A stretch of 64,000 nt of DNA from Microbacterium sp. zg-Y818 (GTDB lineage: Bacteria; Actinomycetota; Actinomycetes; Actinomycetales; Microbacteriaceae). The notes under the pieces are model-generated. The model made no database searches and was not told where the DNA came from. It saw nothing but the letters and a program-made list of their open reading frames with translations. Where the stretch lies: the NCBI RefSeq assembly GCF_030246905.1, contig NZ_CP126741.1, forward strand, positions 1,984,001-2,048,000, in the 5' to 3' direction. The position numbers were made by a program, and so were the translations under genes. Positions 35,563-43,807 of the stretch are shown here, in pieces; position 1 is the stretch's first letter; every line of letters begins with the position of its first letter.

Positions 35563-35591
35563 GGTATATGAGATTCAGCAAATACTTGCAA
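35563..35591 (-). promoter_or_regulatory. Probable leaderless promoter of the nitroreductase operon
   Basis: Minus strand TTGCAA (35591-35586), 17 bases, TATACC (35568-35563), then 6 bases to ATG 35556. The region is shared with the divergent MarR-type gene. No good copy of the TGATC-N3-GATCA motif is present. Confidence 0.58.
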
Positions 35592-35611
35592 GCAGGAAGT
35601 AGGGTGGTGCC

Positions 35612-36553
35612 GTGCGCTCGCAGCTCAGACATCCGGTGCTCGACTATTTCCGCATCCTCGAACTCCGGGCACGGAGTACCGCCGTGCGCGATCGGGTCGC
35701 GGGCGAAACAGGACTGCCGCTGACGCCCCTCGACAACGCCGCGTTGGTCGTCGTCGAGCGGGAGCCGCACCTCACGATCTCGCGCCTCGCCGCCGCCACC
35801 GGCGTGAGCGTCGCACGAGCCAGCCGCCAGGTGGCGAGACTCGAGGAGTTCGGTCTGCTCACCCGCACGACCGCTGCGCACGACGCCCGCGCCGCAGTGC
35901 TCTCCCTATCGGCCGCGGGACACGACGTGCGGGGACGATGGGGACAGCGTTGGCCAGCCGACTACGAGGCCGCCATCACGACTCTCGACCCGGTCGCCCG
36001 AGAGGCGCTCTGGACCGGGGTGCCGCGTCTGCACGCAGACCTGGCCCGGCAGCCGGAGCTGCGTGGGCTGGACCCGGGGTCGGCACCCACAGTCGACGCA
36101 CGCGACATCTCCGCCCTGGTGGCGTTCGCACAATGGGCGGCGCCGATCCTCTACCACCCGTCGTACGCCCGCAGCCTGATCGAGCGCAGCAGCACGAACC
36201 TCAGTCCGCAATCACTCTTCGTCCTGCGGATCTGCGCGGGCTCCCCGCAGATGGATATCGGCGATCTCGCCGCAAGCGCGCACATCGACCCCTCGTCGGT
36301 CAGCCGCCATGTGGCGAGACTGGCGGACGACGGGCTCCTCAGCCGTCACACCAACCCCGACGACGGCCGCAGCACCGTCGCGACGGCGACCATCGGCGGC
36401 CGTCACGTGCTCCAGGTCATCGAGTCGCTTGAACTCGCACCGATCGGCCGAGCCATGTCTTCCTGGGAACCGGCGGAGATGAATGCGACTCTGAGCGCCG
36501 TGCGCGCCCTCGCCGACGGACTTTACGCGCAGTTCGCCGCGTCCTCGGCCTGA
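35612..36553 (+). CDS. Tandem (fused) MarR-family transcriptional regulator
   Basis: 313 residues from GTG 35612. Two winged-helix repeats lie in one chain. Residues about 40-110 contain TISRLAAATGVSVARASRQVARLEEFGLL and a wing. Residues about 205-275 contain MDIGDLAASAHIDPSSVSRHVARLADDGLL and the wing DDGRSTVATATIGG. MarR proteins normally work as dimers of about 150 residues, so this appears to be a covalent pseudo-dimer whose two halves can diverge. It is divergent from the nitroreductase operon. A second candidate for the regulator of the local palindrome regulon. Confidence 0.88.
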   Translation: MRSQLRHPVLDYFRILELRARSTAVRDRVAGETGLPLTPLDNAALVVVEREPHLTISRLAAATGVSVARASRQVARLEEFGLLTRTTAAHDARAAVLSLSAAGHDVRGRWGQRWPADYEAAITTLDPVAREALWTGVPRLHADLARQPELRGLDPGSAPTVDARDISALVAFAQWAAPILYHPSYARSLIERSSTNLSPQSLFVLRICAGSPQMDIGDLAASAHIDPSSVSRHVARLADDGLLSRHTNPDDGRSTVATATIGGRHVLQVIESLELAPIGRAMSSWEPAEMNATLSAVRALADGLYAQFAASSA

Positions 36554-36575
36554 GCGCGGCAGGATCCTCGCATCT

Positions 36576-36588
36576 TGATCTTTGATCA
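36576..36588 (+). promoter_or_regulatory. Perfect operator copy upstream of the HtaA-like gene
   Basis: TGATC-TTT-GATCA, a perfect palindrome, 60 bases before GTG 36648 and directly followed by GA and TAGGCT, a TAnnnT-type -10 candidate. The same 13-mer, read on the other strand, occurs at 44787-44799. Confidence 0.62.
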
Positions 36589-36647
36589 GATAGGCTTCTG
36601 GGGCGGATGGGCATTCGGAGCCCGCACCCGCGGGGAGGAGGCGCACC

Positions 36648-37082
36648 GTGGCGTCACTGGAATGGCCCATCCGCCGATCGTTGATCGCCTACGTAGGCGA
36701 CCTCGATGACGGCGAGGTTCTGCTCGCGGGTGGCGCACGGGACTCCCCCGCCGGATACGTCTTCCCGTCCGCCTGCGAGCCCGACGGCGACGTCCTCCGT
36801 TTCGCCGGATCCGTGACCGTGACCGGATATGAGGGCGCGCTGACCCTTCCCATCGTCGATCCCTGGATCGATTCCGAGGAGAGCGGATTCCGCCTCACGA
36901 TCCAAGACCCCGCCGCGCCCGATTCGCGGATCCGCCTCGTCACGATCGCACGGCTCGAACCGCAGCCGGACGGCACCATCCTCGGTCGCGGCGTGGCATT
37001 GGCCTCACCGGGCTCGCTCCTGCTGACCTTCGGCCCCTACGTCGCGGGGACGCCCTTCGACGACCTGCGCATCACCACATGA
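36648..37082 (+). CDS. Single HtaA-like domain protein without signal peptide
   Basis: 144 residues from GTG 36648 (GGAGG upstream). The pattern fits one HtaA domain: LEWPIRRSLIAYVGDL at the start, VLLAGGARDSPAGYVFP, then FAGSVTVTGYEGALTLPIVDP. HtaA domains are known from surface heme-binding proteins of actinobacteria with signal peptide and anchor. This copy has neither and is predicted to be cytoplasmic. Its stop overlaps the crotonase start (ATGA), so it belongs to the catabolic regulon. A role as binding or chaperone protein for a hydrophobic intermediate is speculation. Confidence 0.68.
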   Translation: MASLEWPIRRSLIAYVGDLDDGEVLLAGGARDSPAGYVFPSACEPDGDVLRFAGSVTVTGYEGALTLPIVDPWIDSEESGFRLTIQDPAAPDSRIRLVTIARLEPQPDGTILGRGVALASPGSLLLTFGPYVAGTPFDDLRITT

Positions 37083-37870
37083 CCACCCTCCGCGTGACGT
37101 CGGACGCAGAGCCGGAGCTGCTCGTCGAGGACACCGGCGCCGTGAGGGTCTTGACGCTCAACCGGCCCCGGTCCCTCAACGCGATCTCCCGCTCGCTCGG
37201 CCACGCCCTCATCGAGCAGTTCCTCGCGGCGGATGACGATCCGAACGTGCGGGTCGTCATCTTGACAGGCGCGGGCGACCGTGCGTTCAGCGCCGGCGGA
37301 GATCTCAAAGAGCGCGTGTCGGCCGAAGAGACGCCGGCCGAGCGCGAGCGGTTCGCCCACGATCTCCTGGAACGGCGGCGATCGACGCTCTCGATCGCCG
37401 CCGTCAACGGGCTCGCGTACGGCGGCGGACTGGAACTCGTGCTCAGCTGCGACTTCGCGATCGCGACACCGGATGCCCGTTTCGCTCTCCCCGAAGCCAC
37501 GCGCGGCATCCTCGCGAGCGGCGGCGGGATCGTCCGACTCCCGCAGGTGATCGGCCGCCAGCGGGCTCTGCGCCTCGCGGCGACCGGCGAATCCGTCGAT
37601 GCCGACACCGCGCTCGCGTGGGGCATCGTGTCAGAGGTGGTGCCCGCCGATCGGTTGCGCACTGCGGCGCTCGCGCTGGCGGATCGCCTCACCGCCGGCT
37701 CCCCGCTGGCCGTCGACGCCACACGTCGCATCATGCTCGCCCTCGAGCAGGACCAGGAGGCCTGGGCGCTCAACGCGCAGCTCCGGCGCATCGTCGGCGC
37801 ATCATCGGACGCGCAGGAGGGTCCGCGGGCGTTCGCCGAGAAGCGCCCGCCCCGGTGGACGGGACACTGA
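37079..37870 (+). CDS. Enoyl-CoA hydratase with both catalytic glutamates
   Basis: 263 residues. FSAGGDLKERV is the oxyanion loop. NGLAYGGGLELVLSCDF and FALPEATRGILASGGG contain both Glu of the hydratase mechanism. C-terminal AFAEKRPPRWTGH is typical. Coupled by ATGA to the HtaA-like gene. True hydratase activity is plausible. Confidence 0.9.
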   Translation: MTTLRVTSDAEPELLVEDTGAVRVLTLNRPRSLNAISRSLGHALIEQFLAADDDPNVRVVILTGAGDRAFSAGGDLKERVSAEETPAERERFAHDLLERRRSTLSIAAVNGLAYGGGLELVLSCDFAIATPDARFALPEATRGILASGGGIVRLPQVIGRQRALRLAATGESVDADTALAWGIVSEVVPADRLRTAALALADRLTAGSPLAVDATRRIMLALEQDQEAWALNAQLRRIVGASSDAQEGPRAFAEKRPPRWTGH

Positions 37871-37887
37871 GCGCGGCGAACGGGCCT

Positions 37888-37913
37888 GCTGTCGCTGGAA
37901 TCAGCGCGACAGC
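37888..37913. terminator. Hairpin between convergent crotonase and binding-protein genes
   Basis: An 8-base perfect stem (37888-37895 with 37906-37913) and a 10-base loop bridge the gap between the convergent stops at 37870 and 37901; the second arm lies inside the binding-protein stop region. No T-tract. Confidence 0.45.
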
Positions 37914-39487
37914 CAGGCCTCGTCGAGGTAGACCATCGTGCTGCCTTCCCACGGGTGACCGGTGATACCGAGGTGCAGGTCGCTCGAGTGCGCCATCGCC
38001 ATCTGGTACGGCGCGATCCACAGGAGGACCGCATCGTCGCGGATGATGCTGGCGACCTCCTGCCAGGCCGCGTTCCGGTCGTCCAACTCGACGGCGTCGC
38101 GCGCCTCGAGCAGGGCGGCATCGAGCGCGGGGATCGCCCCGCGGCCCCAGTTCTGCCCGCCGGAGTAGTAACGGCTCCACACGGTCGGGAATCCCGAGGA
38201 CGCCGTCGATCCCTGGAGCAGCTCGTAATCGCCGGCTGCTTGCGCCTGCGTGTGCGTCGCCGTGTCGACCGCCCGCAGGTTGGCGGTGATGCCGATCTGC
38301 GCGAGCTGCGACTGCACGTACTGCGCCTCCGTGGCGAACGACGGGATCGCGTAGTGGACATAGTCGACGACCGGTTCACCGTGCTGGGCGGTGTAGTCCG
38401 CGACCAGCTCCCGGGCCTTCTCGAGGTCTTGCGGGTAGGTCGCCCCCGGGAGGCAGGCCGGGGAGCCGATCGGGACCGGCGTGCAATCCATCGTCCCGTC
38501 CCAGTACTGCGTGCCCCCGAACAGGACGCCGGCCGTCGTCGCACCATCGAAGGCGTACAGCAGCGCTTGACGCAGCCGCTCGTCGGTGAACGGCCCCGTC
38601 GACGAGTTGGGGATCAAGGCTTCTCCGCCGGTGGGGATGGTGGTCAACTCGATCGTGGGGATGCCGCCCACCTGCGTCCAGGATGACCCGGGCACGAGGG
38701 CGAGGTCTGTCCCGCCGGCGATGAGGTCGTCCGTGCGGGTCTGCGGATCCACCCGCACCTGGTACTCGACGCCGTCGAGATAGGGCTTGCCCTCGTCCCA
38801 GTAGTCCTCGTTCCTGGTGAGCGTGAGGGTGTCGTCCCGCACCCACGACTCCAGCACGAAGGCGCCCGCCCCCACCGGATTCGCATTGAAGGTCTCGGGG
38901 TCGGCCAGTGCCGTCGGCGAGCCGATCAAGCTCGCCGGCGACGAACCCGTCAGAGCCAGGGGGAAGGAGCCGCTCGGCTGCGTCAAGGTGATCGTGACCT
39001 CGTACTCATCGGTCGCCGTCATCGTGTCGATCGCTGAGAGCATCGCCTTCGCCGTACTCGTCGAGTCGGGCGCGATGTGGCGCTGCAGGTTGAAGATCAC
39101 CGCTTCGGCATCCAACGCCGTGCCGTCGGTGAACTCCACCCCCTCGCGCAGTTCCAGCACCCAGGTCTGACCGTCGGCGGAGGAGATGCCCTCGGCCAGC
39201 TTGGGGAACACCTCATCGGTCAGCTCGTCGCGATAGAGCAGCGTGTCCATGATGGCTGCGGCGCGCTCGAGCCCCGAACCGACGTTGGTCACCTTGACCG
39301 GGTCGAAGCCCTGCATCTCGGTCAGTGCCGCGATCTGCGCGACGCCGCCGGTCTGGATCTCCGAAGCGCCGGCGCTCGGTTGTCCGGCGCCACCGGCATC
39401 GCCGCCGCTCCCGCAGCCGACGAGCAGGAAGGAGACGACAGCGCAGCCGGCGATGGCGGAAAGGGCAGAACGGCGAGGCTTCAACAT
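37901..39487 (-). CDS. Family 5 ABC substrate-binding lipoprotein (paralogue 2)
   Basis: 528 residues from ATG 39487 (GAGGGAG upstream). Lipobox LVGC with Cys25. The mature part tracks the 29156 protein almost segment by segment (DEVFPKLAEGI, LELREGVEFTDGTALDAEAV, NPVGAGAFVLESW). Differences concentrate in the second half, where ligand specificity is expected (GGEALIPNSSTG, QHGEPVVDYVHY). A surface receptor that probably shares the Dpp-like channel with paralogue 1 and widens its substrate range. Stands alone with an operator copy upstream. Confidence 0.93.
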   Translation of the reverse strand: MLKPRRSALSAIAGCAVVSFLLVGCGSGGDAGGAGQPSAGASEIQTGGVAQIAALTEMQGFDPVKVTNVGSGLERAAAIMDTLLYRDELTDEVFPKLAEGISSADGQTWVLELREGVEFTDGTALDAEAVIFNLQRHIAPDSTSTAKAMLSAIDTMTATDEYEVTITLTQPSGSFPLALTGSSPASLIGSPTALADPETFNANPVGAGAFVLESWVRDDTLTLTRNEDYWDEGKPYLDGVEYQVRVDPQTRTDDLIAGGTDLALVPGSSWTQVGGIPTIELTTIPTGGEALIPNSSTGPFTDERLRQALLYAFDGATTAGVLFGGTQYWDGTMDCTPVPIGSPACLPGATYPQDLEKARELVADYTAQHGEPVVDYVHYAIPSFATEAQYVQSQLAQIGITANLRAVDTATHTQAQAAGDYELLQGSTASSGFPTVWSRYYSGGQNWGRGAIPALDAALLEARDAVELDDRNAAWQEVASIIRDDAVLLWIAPYQMAMAHSSDLHLGITGHPWEGSTMVYLDEAWLSR

Positions 39488-39525
39488 TTGCGCTCCCTCA
39501 GGTATCTGTGAACATCGGCGTTCGC

Positions 39526-39538
39526 AGATCTTTGATCA
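39526..39538 (-). promoter_or_regulatory. Operator copy upstream of binding-protein gene 2
   Basis: AGATC-TTT-GATCA on the plus strand, one mismatch from perfect. On the minus strand a TTGCCG-18-TAACCT candidate promoter ends at 39538, so the operator would begin right after the -10 box. The leader to ATG 39487 is about 45 bases. Confidence 0.55.
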
Positions 39539-39540
39539 GG

Positions 39541-40593
39541 TTAGCGCGGACCGTCGCTCTCCGGCAACGAAGCCAATGAATACAGCTCGAGGGCGCCGTC
39601 GAGCCGTCGGGCGGCGTGGCCCAGCGAGACGAGACGGCGCAGCCGCGCGAGCCCGTCGGCGAACGAGAGGAAGAGCTCATCGCCGTCGAGGTCGGCGAAC
39701 GTCGCGGAGCCGCCACGCCACGGCATTCGAGAGACGATGTCGAAGGCTGTGCGGGGGGTCGAATCGAGGGCGGCTGCGGCCGGTTCGAGCTTCGCCTCTG
39801 CGTAGCGGAGATGATCGTCGATGAGGCGGAGGGGATCCGCCACGACGGGCCCGTGACCGGGCAGGCAGACGGTGATCGCGCCGCCCTCGGCGCGCAGCGA
39901 CTCGATGCCGGCGACGTAGTCCGACAGCGGGTCGGGCGGCGTGAATGCGCGCACGGTCACGTGCGGATTCCCGTGGCCGCGCGGGAGCAGCGCATCGCCG
40001 GAGAACAGCACGCCGGTCGCCCGCTCCAGCAGACAGACGTGACCCGGGGTGTGCCCCGGAGTCTCGATGACCTCCAGCCTGCGGGAGCCCACGCGGATCG
40101 TCTCGTCTCCGGTGAGCCAGCGCGGGCGGGACACGTCGAACTCACGATCCGGCAGCTTCCCCCGCACGATCCGCTGCGCTTCGCCGGTCGGGAAGCCCTG
40201 TGCTTCGTACCAGCGCACTGCGGATGCCTCGTCGGGAAGTCCTTGATATCCCGCAAGTGATTCGACGGTACTCTGCTCGGCCCGGTGCAGGGCCACCGTC
40301 GCGCCGGTCCGGGCCGCGAGCCGATCCGCGTTTCCTGCATGATCGCGGTGCGCATGGGTCAGGACGATTGTCGTGACAGCCGAGGGCGCCACACCTGATG
40401 CCGCGAAGAGGGCGTCCAAGTGAGCACCTTCATCGTGCCACCAGGCCGTATCCACGAGCGCCGCCTCACCCTGGTCCACGATGAGGTACGCGTTGTTGGT
40501 CAGCCGGTAGCGGCCACTGACCACCTCGTTCGTCGCGCGCCAGATCCCCGGCAGCACCTGGGCCACCGGAGACTGCACCGTCGCCTCCGTCAC
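39541..40593 (-). CDS. Metallo-beta-lactamase-fold hydrolase
   Basis: 350 residues from GTG 40593 (GTGA overlap with the synthetase gene). THAHRDHAGN is the HxHxDH metal motif, followed by TPGHTPGHVCLL, FSGDALLP and LPGHGPVV, which supply the other metal ligands. The C-terminal 60 residues add a helical cap ending in a winged-helix-like LRRLVSLGHAARRLDGALE, as in MBL thioesterase/glyoxalase-II relatives. A CoA-thioesterase or lactonase function is possible. Last gene of the 44758-39541 unit. Confidence 0.88.
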   Translation of the reverse strand: MTEATVQSPVAQVLPGIWRATNEVVSGRYRLTNNAYLIVDQGEAALVDTAWWHDEGAHLDALFAASGVAPSAVTTIVLTHAHRDHAGNADRLAARTGATVALHRAEQSTVESLAGYQGLPDEASAVRWYEAQGFPTGEAQRIVRGKLPDREFDVSRPRWLTGDETIRVGSRRLEVIETPGHTPGHVCLLERATGVLFSGDALLPRGHGNPHVTVRAFTPPDPLSDYVAGIESLRAEGGAITVCLPGHGPVVADPLRLIDDHLRYAEAKLEPAAAALDSTPRTAFDIVSRMPWRGGSATFADLDGDELFLSFADGLARLRRLVSLGHAARRLDGALELYSLASLPESDGPR

Positions 40594-42641
40594 GCGTACA
40601 GGTGCACCTTGGCGTCGAGCGAGACAACTCGCCCCGCCGCGTCGATGACGAGCGGGTTCAGGTCGACCGACTCGATCCGGGCGTCGCGCAGCATCAGCTC
40701 CGACAGTGCGTCCAGCACCTCCCGGAACCCCGGATGATCCGCGACGCCGGGCGCGTATCGGGCGAGCGCCACCTCCTGCTGGCGCGGCGAGAGCGGAAGC
40801 AGGCGCAGCCCCACATCCTTGTCCTCCACGCCGGATCCACCCGGTCCGACCGCCAGAAGTGTCTCGCCGTCCGCGCCCCGGGAGAGCCCCACGAAGAACT
40901 CCTCCGAGAAGGCGACACGCTCCGAGAACGTGACGGCCGAGTCGAAGAGCGCACGGAGGTACTCCGTCGCCGCGGCGGCCGCCGCGGCATCCGGTACATG
41001 CGTCAGCACCCCGCCCGCCTTGGCACGGTGCGCCAGGCCCGCCTCGGCCTTCGCGACAAGGGGGTAGCGCGCCGCGGCCAGCGCGGCCGCCGGATCGGCC
41101 TCGCGGTCGACCACCCATTCCTCGGGCCAGGCCAGGGGGACGTCCGCGAGCAGCGCCCGCATCTCGTCCCCCAGCACGACACGAGTGCTCGCCCCGTCGC
41201 GAACAGCCGTGGCGATGGCCGGCATCGGCCCCGCGTCGCCGCGCGCCCAGGTCGACAGCGCCTGCAGCTTCGCGATCGTCTGCCGCATGCCGAGACCGAC
41301 CACGACATCCTCGCCGAGCACCTCCGCCGCCAGCAGGCCGCGGCGATCGATTCCGGTGCCCAGCACGGCGAGCTTGCCGGCCTCCTGGGTGAGCCGCGCA
41401 CCTTCGGTGATCCACGCGTACTGTGCGGTGAGTGCCTTGTCGGGCACATCGAAGATCTGCACCGCGATGTCGATGTTCGGGTCGGCCACAAAGGTCGACA
41501 CCAGCCGGCGGAACTCGTCCGGCGCCCCCAGCAGGCCGGCGCCCATGTCGAACGGGTTCAGCGGCGCGTCGGCATGATCCGCGCCCGCCAGCGCGACCAC
41601 GGTCTCGTGCGTGGGCTGCGGCACCGAGACGTCCGTGCCTGCGACCTCGTCGCTGAACGTGATGCCCAGACCACCGCTGCCGGTGTAGACCCCGACGCGG
41701 CCATCCCCCCAGCGCCGGAAGCCGGCACTCTGCAGGCCCTCCAGGCTCGACGCGAGGTCATCGAGATTCGTGACCAGACTCACTCCGTACTGCTCCGCGA
41801 TGCCGCGCACCAGGCGGAGGGGGGTCGCGATCGCGCCGGTGTGCGAGGCGGCCAGCGCCTGGCCCTGTTCGGATCGCCCGGCGAACTGCATCACCACGGG
41901 CGTGCCGACCTCGGCAGCGCGGCGCGCGAGCGACGCGAACCCGGTGAGCGAGCCGATGCTCTCCACGTACAGACCCAGCGCAGAGACCTCGGCGTCCTCC
42001 AGCAGCACCGTCGCGAGCGTCACGTAGTCCATGACCGCGCCGCCGCCGAGCGTGAAAGCGGAATGCAGCCCGATCCGGCGCTCGATGACGGTGTTCGCCA
42101 TCTGGATCAGCACGGCGCCGGACTGGCTGACCAATGCCACGCGGCCCGGCGTGATCTCGCCGCGCAGCGACCCGTCGAGCACGTTGACTCCGTGCACCGG
42201 CGCGAGGAACCCGATCGACTGTGGACCGAAGAGCGGGATGCCGGTCGTGCGCGACCAGTCCGCGAGACGATCCTGATCGGCGACGTTGCCCTGCTCGGCG
42301 AAGCCGCCGCTGAACACGATCACTCCGCGCGCACCGCGCTCGGCCAGCTCGTCGAGCGTCGACAGCACGATCTCGCGTTTGACCAGCAGCCACACGATCC
42401 CGAGCTCGCCGTCGACATCGGCGAGGGTCGGCGCGACCGGATACCCGTACACGCTGCCGCCACGTGGGTTGACGAGGTTCAGGGCGCCCTGCCAGGGACG
42501 ATCGAACCGCTCGACGGAATCGAGGATCAACCGCGTCGTGCCGGCGGACTCGTTCGCCCCGACGATCGTGATCGCCGGGCTCTCCCACATCCGGGCCAGC
42601 GCCGCATCCCACTGCACCTCAACCACCGTCGCAACCGTCAT
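40590..42641 (-). CDS. NDP-forming acyl-CoA synthetase, second copy
   Basis: 683 residues from ATG 42641 (ATGA overlap with the dehydrogenase gene). Domains in order: CoA-binding (ITIVGANESAGTTRL), ligase domains with LVSQSGAVLIQMA and the phospho-histidine loop ASHTGAIATPLR, then an ATP-grasp domain ending IESVDLNPLVIDAAG. The family's GPN motif reads GPQSIGF, with Gln for Asn. It is only distantly similar to the 20877 enzyme and so probably uses another acid. Operon partners are an acyl-CoA dehydrogenase and a metallo-hydrolase. Confidence 0.9.
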   Translation of the reverse strand: MTVATVVEVQWDAALARMWESPAITIVGANESAGTTRLILDSVERFDRPWQGALNLVNPRGGSVYGYPVAPTLADVDGELGIVWLLVKREIVLSTLDELAERGARGVIVFSGGFAEQGNVADQDRLADWSRTTGIPLFGPQSIGFLAPVHGVNVLDGSLRGEITPGRVALVSQSGAVLIQMANTVIERRIGLHSAFTLGGGAVMDYVTLATVLLEDAEVSALGLYVESIGSLTGFASLARRAAEVGTPVVMQFAGRSEQGQALAASHTGAIATPLRLVRGIAEQYGVSLVTNLDDLASSLEGLQSAGFRRWGDGRVGVYTGSGGLGITFSDEVAGTDVSVPQPTHETVVALAGADHADAPLNPFDMGAGLLGAPDEFRRLVSTFVADPNIDIAVQIFDVPDKALTAQYAWITEGARLTQEAGKLAVLGTGIDRRGLLAAEVLGEDVVVGLGMRQTIAKLQALSTWARGDAGPMPAIATAVRDGASTRVVLGDEMRALLADVPLAWPEEWVVDREADPAAALAAARYPLVAKAEAGLAHRAKAGGVLTHVPDAAAAAAATEYLRALFDSAVTFSERVAFSEEFFVGLSRGADGETLLAVGPGGSGVEDKDVGLRLLPLSPRQQEVALARYAPGVADHPGFREVLDALSELMLRDARIESVDLNPLVIDAAGRVVSLDAKVHLYA

Positions 42642-43783
42642 CGCTGGCCTCCGAACCGCTTCAGGACGTCCTTGCCGACGATCATCTTCTGCAGTTCGAT
42701 GACCCCCTGCCCGACTTCGTAGAACTTGCCCTCCCGGTACAACCGCTCGAGCACCATCTCCTGGGTGAACCCGTACGCACCGCACACCTGCATGGCGAGG
42801 CTCGTCACCTCGCGTGCCATCCGGGCGCAGACGATGCGCGTGGAAGCGGCGATCACCTTGAGATTCGGATCACGGCGGTCCACCGCCTCGGCGGCCGCGT
42901 GAACGACTGCGCGGGCACCGTCGACCTGCGCGGCCATCTCGCCGAGGATCCCCTGGATGGTCGGGAACTTCTCCCCGATCGGCTCGCCCCGGTGCTCGCG
43001 GCCCAGCGCATAGATGGCCGCTTCCTCGAGAGCCCGGCGGCCGATCCCGATGGTGATCGCGCTTGCGCGCACCTTCGCCTCCGACTCGGTCCCGACCATG
43101 ATGTCGAACCCACCGTCCTCCGCGCCCAGCAGCGCGTCCGCGGGAACGCGCACGTCGATCGACACAGGTGCCGTCCCCTGCCCGCCGAACGCGAGCATCT
43201 TGATCGGCGGACCCGGCTGCCAGCCGGGGTCGCTGGTGTCGACGAGGAACGCACCCAGCCGCCGCTCACTCGTCTTGGCGAACACGAGCGCGACATCTGC
43301 ATACGGCGCGAACGACGTGAACATCTTCGAGCCGGTGATAACCCAATCGTCGCCGTCGCGCCGCGCCCACGTCCGGATCTGCTGCGGGTCCGAGCCGGTC
43401 TGCGGCTCGGTGAAGGACCAGGCGCCCAGCATCCCGCCACTTATGAGGCCGGCGCCCCACCGCGCCTTCTGCTCGGGCGTGCCGAAGCGGTCGATCGCGG
43501 TCGCCACCTGCACCGTCGGCCCTGAGTACAGGGCGGCGCACGCGCCGTGACTGGCCACTTCCTCGATCCCTTCGACGTAGGCGCGGAACGATCCGTCGTG
43601 TCCGGCCTCCTCGTCGACGAAGGGCATGGTCGGCAGGCCGAGTTCGCACAACAGGTCCCACAGTTCGCGGGAGAACTCCTGGGTGCGGTCGACCTGGGTG
43701 GCGAGGTCGCGGATGCGCTCTCGACCGACCTCGCGCAGGATGTCGAGCAGATCGGGGTCGAGCGGACGGGATTCGACGGTCAC
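42638..43783 (-). CDS. Acyl-CoA dehydrogenase with canonical catalytic Glu
   Basis: 381 residues from GTG 43783. GAWSFTEPQTGSDPQQI and DDWVITGSKMFTSFA mark the middle domain. The C-terminal KFYEVGQGVIELQKMIVGKD keeps Glu at the standard catalytic position, so unlike the two paired enzymes it can act as an ordinary homotetramer. LAMQVCGAYGFTQEMVLERLYRE is the FAD-domain helix. It is 24 bases downstream of the cyclase gene and overlaps the synthetase gene by four bases, consistent with activation followed by dehydrogenation. Confidence 0.92.
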   Translation of the reverse strand: MTVESRPLDPDLLDILREVGRERIRDLATQVDRTQEFSRELWDLLCELGLPTMPFVDEEAGHDGSFRAYVEGIEEVASHGACAALYSGPTVQVATAIDRFGTPEQKARWGAGLISGGMLGAWSFTEPQTGSDPQQIRTWARRDGDDWVITGSKMFTSFAPYADVALVFAKTSERRLGAFLVDTSDPGWQPGPPIKMLAFGGQGTAPVSIDVRVPADALLGAEDGGFDIMVGTESEAKVRASAITIGIGRRALEEAAIYALGREHRGEPIGEKFPTIQGILGEMAAQVDGARAVVHAAAEAVDRRDPNLKVIAASTRIVCARMAREVTSLAMQVCGAYGFTQEMVLERLYREGKFYEVGQGVIELQKMIVGKDVLKRFGGQR

Positions 43784-43807
43784 GGAGGGCCTTCGTGTCG
43801 GGCCGTG

